Assembly (NCBI RefSeq): GCF_954871325.1
Contig: NC_088776.1
Span: 29,126,508-29,190,507 of the forward strand
DNA from: Gordionus sp. m RMFG-2023
Lineage: Eukaryota > Nematomorpha > Gordioida > Chordodea > Parachordodidae
Reading direction: 5' to 3'
DNA length: 64,000 nt
Shown: in pieces, positions 46,924-58,200 of the stretch
Position numbering within the stretch: position 1 is the stretch's first letter
Layout of the letters: each line of letters begins with the position of its first letter
Made by a program: the position numbers and the translations under genes
Notes under the pieces: generated by a model
The model's database searches: none
What the model saw: only the letters and a program-made list of their open reading frames with translations
Told to the model about the DNA's origin: nothing

Positions 46924-48790
46924 TTAGCTTTCACCTTTTCTAGTGGTAAGCTCCTTCAACATCTCTCTCCATTTTATGTTATTAATACAATCTCTTTTAT
47001 CTAATTTATACTTCTTTATATTGGCTCTAACTTTATGGCCCCATTGAAGTTTTGGCCTTCCTCTTTTACGTTTGCCCATCACTTCCAAACTCTTAACTTT
47101 ATTTCCTATGTAGTTCATAGGCCTTCTCATTGTGTGCCCATACCACCTAAGTCTGTTTACCATTAACTTAGTCTTAATGGGCACTACCTTTAAACTACTT
47201 AGTATTCTTTTACTGCGCACTTTATCCTTTCTTGTTACCCCAGCAATCATCCTCGGCATTCTCATCTCCATGGTTTGTAGACTTCTCTCGTCTGATTCCT
47301 TGGTTGGCCATGTTTCCGAACTATATAGAATAGTTGGTTGTATTATGGAACTGTAAATTTTTTCCTTTAATTTGTGTGGGATTCTTTTATCAAATAGCAC
47401 TCCAGATAAAGATCTCCACTTTAGCCACCCTTGATTAATCTTACTCTTTATCTCTTTTTCTATTGTGCCGTTTGTTTGTATAGTGGAGCCCAAATATTTG
47501 CAGCTTTCAATTGCCGATATCTGCCATTCATTTATATCAATACTCTCTGTTTCATCTCCTCCTATCACCATATACTCCGTCTTTTCTCTATTTATTTTTA
47601 ATCCGTGCGTTTCTAGGATATTTATCCAACTCACTAGTCTTTCTTTCATTTCATCCTTAGATTCGGCAAGTATCACAATATCATCTGCAAATATCATATT
47701 CCACGGGACTGTTTGAGGTATAGACTGTGCTAATACATCTATTACTGTAATGAAGAGAAGTGGACTGAGAGCCGACCCTTGATGAACTCCTTCGGCTATT
47801 GTGAAGCCTGCTGAAGTACCTGTTGTGTTACGGACCATTGTTGTATGGCCCATATACATCCTGTATTATTCTTATATATTTTTCGGGAACATTTTTGTGG
47901 CGTAGCGCCCACCAGATAAGTTTTCTTGGGATTCTATCAAAGGCCTTTTCTAGATCGAGAAAGACCATGTGTAGCTTTTTGTTCTTTTCCCTGTATTTTT
48001 CACTCATTTGCCTAATTGCGTGGATAGCATCAGTTGTTGATCTTCCAGGCATAAAGCCAAACTGAGTCTCTCCTATTTCGATTATATCTCTTAATCTTTT
48101 TTCTATTATTTTTTCGTATAGTTTTAGACAGTGTGACATTAGTTTTATGCCCCTGTAATTTTGACAATTATGTGGATCCCCTTTATTTTTGAAGATAGGA
48201 ACTCGATAGCTCTGCCTCCATTTTTGGGGAACCTCTTCATTTCCAAGTATCTTATTCTATAGATTTGTGAGGAGATGTATTCCATCATCTCCTAGTGCTT
48301 TAAGGCTTTCTATTGGAATATCGTCTGGACCCCTAGCTTTGTTGTTTTTCATATTCTTGAGGCATGTGATTATTTCTTGTTGTGTTATAGGTTGTACAAG
48401 GTTTTGACAAGGAGAGGGTTCGTTTAGATGCAGTATGTGCGGATTAAAGTTGAGAAGCTCCTGAAAATATTCTCTCCATCTACTCATTATTTCTTTTTCC
48501 TTTATTATCAATTTCCCATCTTTATTTTTGATTACTTTCGGAGCTCCGTTTATATCCCTAGAGTTCTTTTCTCGCTGTTTGGCTAATCTGTATATTTTAT
48601 TTTGCCCTTCTTTGGTATGTAGATCTTCGTACATGTCATCGTATGCCATAGATTTGGCTCTAGCCACCGTTTTTGTAGCTAATCTCTTGGATTTTTTGTA
48701 TCTTGTCTTGTCATCTGCGTCTTTGGATTTGTACCATATTTTATAAAGGGCTTTTTTCTCCTGTATAGTGGTTTGTACCTCTTCATTCCA
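46924..48790 (-). pseudogene. RTE LINE reverse transcriptase, interrupted
   Basis: Continuation of the endonuclease frame. 48667-48257 includes the linker and finger region (NNKARGPDDIPIESLKALGD). 48139-47828 holds [20 protein letters not shown] and [13 protein letters not shown] (first catalytic aspartate). 47859-46924 holds GVHQGSALSPLLF, FADDIVI (catalytic pair), the thumb (HGLKINREKTEYM, YLGSTI) and the C-terminal RLRWYGHTMRRP...GKRKRGRPKLQW region typical of the RTE clade. One stop and one frame change interrupt it. Confidence 0.88.
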
Positions 48791-48793
48791 CCA

Positions 48794-49858
48794 TCATAGT
48801 TCTTTATATGATTTGTTGCCTCCTCTTGTCAAGCCTAGTGTCGATTTGGCAGTGTCTATTAATCTGGATGAAAGATCTGTTAACATTTTTTCACTGACTT
48901 GTGAGGAATCTATTGTTTCAATGTTTGCATTAATTGCAAAGGCATCTGTCATTGTTTTTAATTTGCCCCATTTGATGCATGGTTCCAGTTTTATCTTATT
49001 TTGAGTGGATTTCTTTGAGATGTGTAAATCCATGACTAGTAGCTTGTGTTGTGCAGCGATATCTTCTCCTGGGATGACTTTGCAGTCTATTACATCTTTT
49101 AATCTTCTGCGAGAGATAAGTATGTAATCTATCTGTGTTTTCCTTGTACCACTTTCGTATGTTATTAAATGACTATCCTTTTTCCTATAGTAGGTGTTGG
49201 TTAAGGCAAAGTCGAAGGCTTGCGCAAATTTCAGTATATGCTCTCCTTCATCATTTCTTTCTCCATATCCAAAACCACCATGATGCCTTTTGTAGCTATC
49301 TCTTGCTTTCCCCACATGCGCATTTAAGTCACCACCAATTATGACTAGGTCATCCTTAGGGATTTCCATTACAGCTTCATCGAGGAAAGCTCTAAAATCA
49401 TCTTTCTCTTCTTCTTTGCAACCCGTTTGAGGAGCATATAATGAAAGAATGTGTAGTATTGATTGACCAATGCAGAGTTTTATCTTCATTAGTCTATCAG
49501 AGATCCTGTTGACTTCTACAACTGAGGAGGTTAGATCTTGACTGAGGATGATGCCGACACCGTTCCTATTGCTAACAAGTAAATTATAGTACAATTTATA
49601 CCCATCTCCAATCATCAAAGTCTTCTGTCCTTTCCATTTCGTCTCTTGTATGCACGCTATAACAACTTTTCTCTTGTTCAACATTGATGCCAATTCTCTC
49701 GTCTTACCTTTAAGTGCACCAATATTCAAACTTGCTAATCTTGTTTTCTTTGCTTTAACCTTTAATTTACTTTTCACAGGATGGAGGTCTACACCCTGCG
49801 CGCCGCATGGAGGGAACGCCCTAACTTTCATATTCATATTTTCATTTGTGTCCTTCAT
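48794..49858 (-). CDS. RTE LINE endonuclease domain (APE-type)
   Basis: 354 codons. After a basic leader (KSKLKVKAKKTRLASLNIGA) comes the apurinic-type endonuclease that nicks target DNA: IACIQETKW (metal-binding glutamate), LYAPQTG, IIGGDLNAHVG (catalytic aspartate and asparagine), and TQIDYILIS near the end. The C-terminal part (AAQHKLLVMDLHI) carries the expected final histidine region. The frame ends at a TGA where the family normally continues through tryptophans into the reverse transcriptase, so this is the front of a single broken polyprotein and not a separate host gene. Confidence 0.88.
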   Translation of the reverse strand: MKDTNENMNMKVRAFPPCGAQGVDLHPVKSKLKVKAKKTRLASLNIGALKGKTRELASMLNKRKVVIACIQETKWKGQKTLMIGDGYKLYYNLLVSNRNGVGIILSQDLTSSVVEVNRISDRLMKIKLCIGQSILHILSLYAPQTGCKEEEKDDFRAFLDEAVMEIPKDDLVIIGGDLNAHVGKARDSYKRHHGGFGYGERNDEGEHILKFAQAFDFALTNTYYRKKDSHLITYESGTRKTQIDYILISRRRLKDVIDCKVIPGEDIAAQHKLLVMDLHISKKSTQNKIKLEPCIKWGKLKTMTDAFAINANIETIDSSQVSEKMLTDLSSRLIDTAKSTLGLTRGGNKSYKEL

Positions 49859-50040
49859 TTTGTTTATTGGACAGGTATCCTTAGCACCCGGCTGTCCAGG
49901 CCTGTCGGTGACCGGGGTCTCATCTCTAAGCTCCGAAATTTATCATACCATATCTCTTTACACATCAGTCATCGAAGAAAAACTTGAAAGTTTTTATGGT
50001 TCTTACCAGGATTGAAACTGCGCCCTTATTATATATCTTT

Positions 50041-50816
50041 GCTACAATCTTTAAATTTCTGAACATATTAAAAAGGCAATTTTTATGCATTATTTTATCA
50101 TGAATTTCTTTATATATATAAATATTTGATTTTATATGATAGAGAATTAGAATATTCTCCTTAATTTGATTATAGATGAATTAGAAATTTCCTTCATATT
50201 TGATGATGGATAGAAATAAGCCTATATGACGTGGGAATCAAAAAAATCTTTTATCCACAAAATTTTCATTTATTTTATAAAAAATGTTAATGAAGTATAT
50301 ATATTTACTACCTTCTATGTGAACAAATATTGGACACATACATGAATATACTGTTTTTATTAATTTTATAATTTATGTAATTTTTTTTATTTATGAACTC
50401 AATAAAAAATTATTTAATCTTGTGTGGGTTTTTTATATTATTTTTTTTTTAATACAAGGCTTATACCAAAATATTTGTTGCTGAATATCAAAATAAACAC
50501 TATTTATAATATTGGAGAGTGGTTAAATTAAAAATACTATACTTTATGAATTATTACTTCTATAAAATATCAGAATTCAGCAAATATATATATAAAAGAA
50601 GGTCAGGCAACCTTAGTAAAAAATTGAAATTGAGCCAAATAAAACTTGAGATGACCCATTAACTAAATTCCCATTGGGCCTGAAAATGTTGTCATTTGCA
50701 GATCTCTGGTGGTAAATGCATAGGAAAATAAAAGTGGCAGACGCATATCATTTATAAATGGATTCCTTGGCAGAGGTAAAATCCATTAAGAAATGCTGTT
50801 TCCTACGTCATCCTGA
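50041..50816. other. AT-rich interval ending in a hAT terminus
   Basis: No gene. At 50640-50708 CCCATTGGGCCTG...CATTTGCAGATCTCTG is a solitary, decayed right end of the CAGAGACCTGC hAT family. Its left partner was not found. Confidence 0.4.
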
Positions 50817-51130
50817 CTAGAGGTCTGCAATGGGAAGGTTTTGGTGCACCTGCCTGCTCATTTATTTAAAAATTTTGTTTAACTTGCCTGTCCAATGTTT
50901 AAGAATTATTATATTGTATTATTTCAATGTTTTTTTACTTAAACTTATAAATTATGATATAAAAAATTAATATCACTTAAAAAATAGAAGTCAGTTGCTA
51001 ATTTTGCCTAAAATATATTTCAAATTCATCTGCCCATTGTTTTAAAAATATTTTTTGACCCTCCCACTCACCAATCCAATATCTTTCAGTCTATCCACAG
51101 AATAGGCAGGTTTAAGTTAGGCAAAACTTC
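50817..51130. mobile_element. Decayed MITE related to the nested hAT at 19613
   Basis: Starts TAGAGGTCTGCAATGGGAAG, matching the left terminus of the 19613-21808 element. It contains degraded CCTGCCTGCTCATT/CTCCCACTCACC blocks in place of the CCCGCC repeats. The right end is near AATAGGCAGGTTTAAG but lacks a clean terminus. Non-coding. Confidence 0.5.
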
Positions 51131-51404
51131 ATCTAGCAAGTAAAAATTTATTTAAGAATATTTTTTTATTGAGCACATAAATATAATTTTTACAGATTTT
51201 ATGATAATATAGTGAAAATTCATATGTTTGGATTATATATTCATATTTAAGAGAGACCTGATGAGGCTTATTAAAAAACTTATGAAATTATATATTTTTA
51301 AGAGGTTTATTATTTTATAAAATCCTTTTTACAAAGTTATATATTCATTCTTTTATTTTTATTTGTATATTTTTTAATCATTATTAAATATTTTACCCAG
51401 TGAA

Positions 51405-53045
51405 GTAGACAAGAAGAGGGGGGGGGGGGGGGTTGAACTTTCCTTAAAAAATTTTTTAATTTTGTTTTTTTTTAAATTTTAAAAATTTATATTTAGAAAA
51501 CGGAAATTATAAAAAAAAACAAATGAATTTTCAATATTAAATGATCACATGATATTAAAAATTATATGAACTAAAATATTAAATAGGGAGGGGGAGGGGC
51601 TATAAAGATATATTGGTAAATATTTTCTGGCATAGTAGAGCTGAGGATGGAGAAAAAAAATATGATCTGCATATCTCGATGATATTTTTTAAAAAACAAT
51701 TATAAATTTAATAATATAATTAATATTGTTAAACAAATTAGACAGTTTTAAAAATTTAATTTATTTTATATAATTCAAAAGAAAAATCCTTTAATTTGGT
51801 AAAGATAAACAGCAAACTTTTATTTTCTTTTGCCGATTGAGGCTGAATTGTTGATTACACTTGAAACGCGAGTTTATCAAGATAGTATGATAAGTTACTT
51901 TGTGATGTCGTATTTTGGTATAAAAATCTTGACAGAATAGAGTACTCTTTGAGATCAATAGATGCTTTGCTGACCTTTATGTCTAATTGCACTTGATTCC
52001 CAGCTTATTATCACAACATTGTTTTTTTAGTTACCTTGCCGATTAATACTACCACTAATAAAAGGTCTTTTTCAATTTTGAAAAGGATAGAAACCTATTT
52101 AAGAAATGGCACCGGTGAAACCCGTTTAAAGGGATTAGTCCTGTTAAATATTTATAAGGAGATTATTCTAGATAAAAATTTGATTCTAGATAATTAGCCA
52201 AATCTCAGAGAAAAGTAGATCTCTCTTTACAAATTCAAATCATAAAATTGCAATATAGCATAAAATTTTATGCAAAACTTAATTATAATAAATTCTTAGT
52301 CATAATATTTATATATTTTCATACTGGTATTTTTTTTTGCAATAAGAGTTATTTATATTTTGATAATATAATCATTTGTATTAATTATAATTGTTAAATT
52401 ATATTTTTTTAAATACCGATATGTGCAACAAGAATTATATTTATTTTTTATTGCAATTATATTTTTTTTAAATATAAACACTTTGAGATTTATTTATTGT
52501 ATATTATCTAAATAAGTACATAGTTAAATAAAGAGATATTATTTATACTAAAGTATTTTAATAATAAATAAAATCTATAATAAAATTCCCTGTAAAATTT
52601 GGTTATATGTAAAAAATTAGTTATTTTAACATAGAATAAAGGTATATAGAGTGATCCTAGAAAATGGGAGGTTTAAGGGGCTATTTTTTTTTCTTTCTAC
52701 ACCAAATGAATAGAATTAATTTACAATTGAAAACTAAACATTGTTAAATTTTCAGAATAATGCTTTCAGTCACCTATTAATCATAAATTTGGCCAAATTT
52801 TGTTATTAATATTTTTTCAATGCTGGCTACTTAAATGGTTAGACACTAATAAAGCACAAAATAAAATTTTAGAATTAGTATTTCCAATATGGTCAGCCAA
52901 CTTTAACATAGTTGAGATAACTACTGAAAAATTTATATTATTTACTATTTTATAGGGAAGGGCCGTAGGAAAGAAAGCTTTGAGGCTTTGTCATAAAAAA
53001 TACCCACTCCCCCACACCTATGGATAAATCCTGACTCCGCCGCTG
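51405..53045 (+). mobile_element. hAT-related debris with ZMYM1-like C-terminus
   Basis: A G-run at 51417-51433, a G-rich AGAGCTGAGGATGGAG block at 51590-51655 (as at 42820) and a right-hand TGACTCCGCCGCTGC motif at 53030 are hAT-like terminal features. They may belong to one or two overlapping elements. The only coding trace is at 52030-52195. Confidence 0.4.
52030..52195 (+). pseudogene. hAT (ZMYM1-like) transposase C-terminus
   Basis: Reads LPINTTTNKRSFSILKRIET then YLRNGTGETRLKGLVLLNIY and KEIILD before a stop. This is close to the consensus LPVSTASxERSFSxLxRIKTYLRxTMGxxRLxxLALLNIH of ZMYM1-like hAT proteins. The glutamate of the ER motif is lysine here. Without its upstream parts it is a relic. 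Confidence 0.75.
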
Positions 53046-55289
53046 CTTATACCTTTTTAATAGTACTCCATCCATACTCAGTAAATTAACTACGATTTTT
53101 TACGCCGTATTTGTGAATTTGTGTTTTTTACACAAATTTTCTACTAATTTTAGTAATGCCTGGTTGGCAGGAAAATTTATTTAGAAGAAATAAATACTAA
53201 ATTATCACATGCTAAGAATAGTATTTTACATAAATTTATTATTATCCCACAAATTTATATATAATATGAACATATATTGCTTAATAAAAAATCGTTTGAT
53301 TGCATAGAGTGTTTTCTTGCCAGTCACAGAATTTTCTAAATTGATTAAAGAAGAGACCATCTGGACATTGAAGGATAGGTTTGTCAAAAGCATGGCAGTC
53401 AATAAATTTTCTATATAATCAAATAATGAATATAATAAAAGTATTAAAAATTAGATAACTCTCATGATTGTTATAGAGTTCTAATCATACCTCTATATCA
53501 CTTTTTTGCCGATACCACAGATATCTGGCTCACTAATACCTATATTTAACAAAATAAAAAAACAACTAACATTAATTTTTATTTTTTAAAAAATTAAAAA
53601 TAACTACATAATATTATGTAATAAAAAAAATATTTTTAAATTTATTTATTGAGTTTATTATTAAAAAAACGAATTTAAAACAAAGATCATATAAAAAAAC
53701 AATTAAATTAAAGATTATAAAAATATAGCGCATATATAAAAATTAAAACAAACTGAATAGTGAATAGCAATCAATTAACACTTTAATTGATAAAAAAAAA
53801 ATATAGTTTCTGTTTTAGAAAGACAATGTCAGACGTAAAATATTTCATGTAACATTTTTATTTCTCAGAAGCGAACAATTGATAAAAGCATTTAAAAAAT
53901 AAAATATAGCCTTAAAAAGCGGGAAACACGAGAGGGGAAACTTTTTAAATATTTTATTAAATAAAAATGGTCTAAAATACAATGATCTGCAATAAATTAT
54001 ATAAAAATAAATATTTAATATTATCTGGAAAGAAAATATAATTTTTTAGAGCAAAATGTCCTCAAAAAATTAAATTTAATGAATCTTTAGAGAATTAAGT
54101 AATTTCGTATCTACCCATAGTATCGGAGTAGAGGTATTGGCGGGTAACCCGGCCGATAACGATAGTGCAGCTATAGTTCTAACTCCACTCTATTCAAAAT
54201 TGAGTTAGTGGAAATATTATTCATCTTCATTCAAAAACCCCCAAACATTTATTTTAAATATATTCTTTATGTAATAAAATGTAGTTCAATATTCATTTGG
54301 CCAATTAATCATAAACCATTACATTTATCAGGTTATAATAAAAAATATCTTTAAATATCAGATGTTTTTTAATATATAAGCTATCCAAGCTACAATAGTA
54401 GTAAATAAAGACTAGAAAAAAGGTGAGACTTAAGAGTTTTTCCAGATATTTATAGAACTAAATTAATATTGAGTAAAGAGAGTATATATTTAAAAAAAGA
54501 CCTTTATCAACTTTTTTGAATTAAAATTTTAAAATAATATCAAATTGTCAATACTCAGATATTGGGCTGAGAAAACAAAAAATACAAGTTATGTTTTATC
54601 GTTTTGTACTTTAAAATATATTTTGCTTTATATGTCTTCGCAGGCAAAAATTCGCATACGATATAAACATACGTGAGTGTCTTAGTAAATAATCGATTTT
54701 TTATGCGCATTAAAAAAAAGGCAATTTTTTTGTCAAAGTATTTTTGCGAATTCGTAATTTAAAGCGATTATAATGCGATATTCGGATCTAGTATGAATAT
54801 TTAATATGAAATTAATTTATTAAATGATGGGTGTTTTCCGGCGCAAGTGGATGACAAATGCAAATAATAGAATATCAAGATTAAAACCCATATTAATCGT
54901 ACTAGAATTATGTGTAATAATAATAAAATAACGTTAGTTGCTTTAATATGGGTTTTAGTAATTTTTAAAGTATGCCTGTGTCTAATGTCAAACATTTTTC
55001 AAAAAAAATGATCTCGTAATGATACATTAATCGTCCAAACTCGATTTCGTAAATTTCAATAATAAATAAATTTTTTAAAAAATAAAATTTTGACTATTAT
55101 TTTTATCAGTTTGTATGAAAGAATCGAACCGGGTTCAAAACGAACTAATATTATTATTTTTACAAACTGAACATGACCTATTAGTATTATCCCAACCTGC
55201 AAAACTCAATGATTCAGTTCCCACTTTTTTTCTATTTCAAAATTACAAATATAAAACCACAAATGATTTATATTAAAAATTTAGTTAAT
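53046..55289. other. AT-rich interval downstream of the chitinase-like gene
   Basis: No gene confirmed. At 54105-54200 a GC-balanced patch (GGAGTAGAGGTATTGGCGGG, CCGGCCGATAACG) is open in more than one frame. The + strand gives VSTHSIGVEVLAGNPADNDS and the minus strand LSLSAGLPANTSTPILWVD, with no known match. It could be an orphan exon or element debris. At 55125-55210 GAACCGGGTTC-type motifs hint at a hAT end. Confidence 0.3.
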
Positions 55290-58200
55290 TTACCTGCAGT
55301 CTTTTGGAAGAGGTATTAGCGTGACTGAAAACTGCAAATATACTTGACATAAATGTAGCAAATATTTATCACCAAGAATTGTATCAGTTTTTATTGGAGA
55401 ATTTGAAATATTATATAATCTTTCATCTTTACTAGAATGATATTGTGTGTTTATATCATGATTTCCCGATCTATTTGATATAGAACTATTATCTTCTAAT
55501 ATTTTATAATAATCAGCTTTAATTTCTTTCTCAATTTTTATGTCATTTTTACATTTAAATGTAGATGTTAAAAATTTATTAATAGATATGAGTAATGGAT
55601 TATCAATATCATCCATTGAAAGCTCCCAAATCATAATACCTCCTATATTTTTATTACAAACATAATTCATCTAATATAAATTTATAATAAACAAAAACTT
55701 TAAATGCCATACTTTGTAGGTGATACTTTTTCCGTTTTCATAACTTATCCACATATCTTCAATATATCCAAAAGGAACTTTGGCTTCATAGTCGAAACTT
55801 TCCAAGGGTTTTTTTAACATGATCTATGCAACAAATATTTGATAATTAATAATCCTCATCTAATAACCTCATAATACGACATAGTTCCAGCTTCACCTGT
55901 ATAATCTCCCGGAGGTCCGCCTCCATAATAGGCTGGTGCTCCAACATATTTATTAACTTCATCAATCAATTTATAATTTCGACCGTAAAAGGGAATACCC
56001 AATAAGATTTTGGCAACGTCAGCTCCATTATTTATTAAATAATTTATTACAGCAACCTAAATAGAATTGAATTTGAAATTAATTATAATCTTATACATTA
56101 ACATCTTCTATCTTAAATCGGTCATTATCAAACTCATTCCAAAATCCAAAATTTTCTTATATCACACAAGTCCATGATCATCATTAGTTATATTCTCATA
56201 TCAAATCCTTCTTATTTCCAAATTTATTATTTCTTCAAATCTCTTTCTTATCCAGTTATAAAAGTTCCATAGTGTTAATATAATCAAACTTTCTTTCATT
56301 GTACGTGCTCTTTTTAGTTTATTTATAAGATCTACAATATCCAAATATTTATATTTTTTATCTTTCATTATCTTAGATTTTTCTAGTATCTATCTCAGAA
56401 TCCTTATTTCTGTCACTCATGAAGTCAAACCTATCTATCTATAATAGTCAATTAAGAAAATAAAAATATAAAACACACGGAAAAACAATATAACCTGTAT
56501 TTTAATTTTGAGGATAAATATGTAGCACACACCCCCTATTAGTCACCATCCATTTCACTTAGGCAACATTTGTTCTATATTGCACGTTTAATGGCTTAGG
56601 GGACACCTTTAATTATTTGCCTGTTCTCCTAAATATCATTTTAAGCTAGTAACCCCCCCCCTCCCTTACACACTCTAACCTGCAATCTTATGCATGAATT
56701 TATTTTTTTCTAGAATTAAGACTCATAAACAATTACAAGACCTGCCTTTGAATAACCACATTTATAGATTGCTCTCCATACACTAACTTTTTTCTTCTTC
56801 CAATATTTAGAAGATTTTGGTTTCCTTGATGATTACCACACCTTCTTGTCTATTTTCTTCTTTTTAAATTACCCCGTTCGTTAAATCTTTCAAAAGCCTT
56901 CTTTAATTTACTTTAGACGAATACAAATTCTTTTTTTTTACCTTCACAATTTCCAAATCCATAACGGCAATATAGATATAACATAATTTCCAAGGTTCAT
57001 CTTGCAAATTTACGTTTCTTTATACTTTACGTAGTCAGTCTTGAAATAAGTTAGAAAATGGTCTTTTTTATTAAAATAAGTTATAATAAAACGTTAAATA
57101 GATCGTTCTACCAGAGTTGTTTCTTAATTACAAAAATGTTACAAAAATATCGATATCTATTTATTTATAGATATATTTGATACATACATTTTAATACAAT
57201 TTTATTATGCTATTTTATTATATTTAAAAAAATCAATTTAATCCTATTTTTTGTATTAAAAAATATTAAATATTTCATAATTTATTTTCTTCCATCAAGA
57301 GAAGTCTTATTTTACACAATGGATAATGGAAATATTGTAAATATTGCGTTCAGAGTTGTTAAAGAGGTTACATTTCTTCAAAAACATCTATAGTATCTTT
57401 ATTTCAAAAATCGGAGAGCTAGATCCATTTTAGGATGGAGTAGAGGAACACAGCTCCTTCGCTCTTTTAATTTTATTGCATAAATTGTTTAAAAAATAAT
57501 TTTAATTCATTGAAATTTTAAACTTAACTTAAATTAGAAGAGTTAGTTAAAGAATGTATTTTGTTGAATGAATACAATAAAAATAATATATATTTATTTA
57601 AATTTATAAAAATATTTGTATAATATTAAGCCCCAAGTTGTTATTTATAAATTTTTTTCTTTTTCAAATCATAAAAGACTATTTAATATTATTATGAGAT
57701 ATAGAAGATACTGAATTATATAAATTAAAATTTTCATTTCCCTCCTACAGTAAATATTTTTCACTTTTAAAAGAGGTAGACCTTAATGTTCTAAATGAAT
57801 CAACTTTCTTAGGTGCAACAACTATTGAATCGAAATAAAATCATTGCAACGAAGTCTGCATCCTTAGCCTTAAAAAATGTTGAATTAGCATGCTTTTGAT
57901 GACTTGGCCAATATTATAATTAACATACATTTTTTAAAATCCAGATTAAGGTAATCTGTTATACTGGCAAAAATAGAAGTGAGGGCTTTCGGGTTATTCT
58001 AAATTAATCATTTTAAAAATAATTTTTAGTTCTGAACTGGGATAATATTTTTTATCCAAACTAACAAATAGAAAGTTATGATTTTCTACCACAGCATTTA
58101 TAAATTTTTTTATGCACCATTTTCTTTGAATAAAATATATGATATAAAAATATGATTTTGGAAATCAAAGGAGCGGCGACGCTCCTTATTTTCAATTTGG

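Larger units (their letters stand above)
46904..50027 (-). mobile_element. RTE-clade LINE, full length
   Basis: Non-LTR retrotransposon flanked by a 13-bp direct repeat ATTATATATCTTT (46891-46903 and 50028-50040), best read as its target duplication. Its minus-strand 3' end is A-rich (visible as a T-run at 46901-46925). A 5' UTR of about 170 bp precedes the ATG at 49858. It encodes endonuclease followed by reverse transcriptase. At least two in-frame stops (near 48791 and 48255) and one frame change (near 47830-47860) are visible, so it is a recent but dead copy. Confidence 0.9.

Noticed and set aside
47132-49987. Plus-strand open frames across the LINE
   Set aside because: They are antisense shadows of the minus-strand endonuclease and reverse transcriptase.
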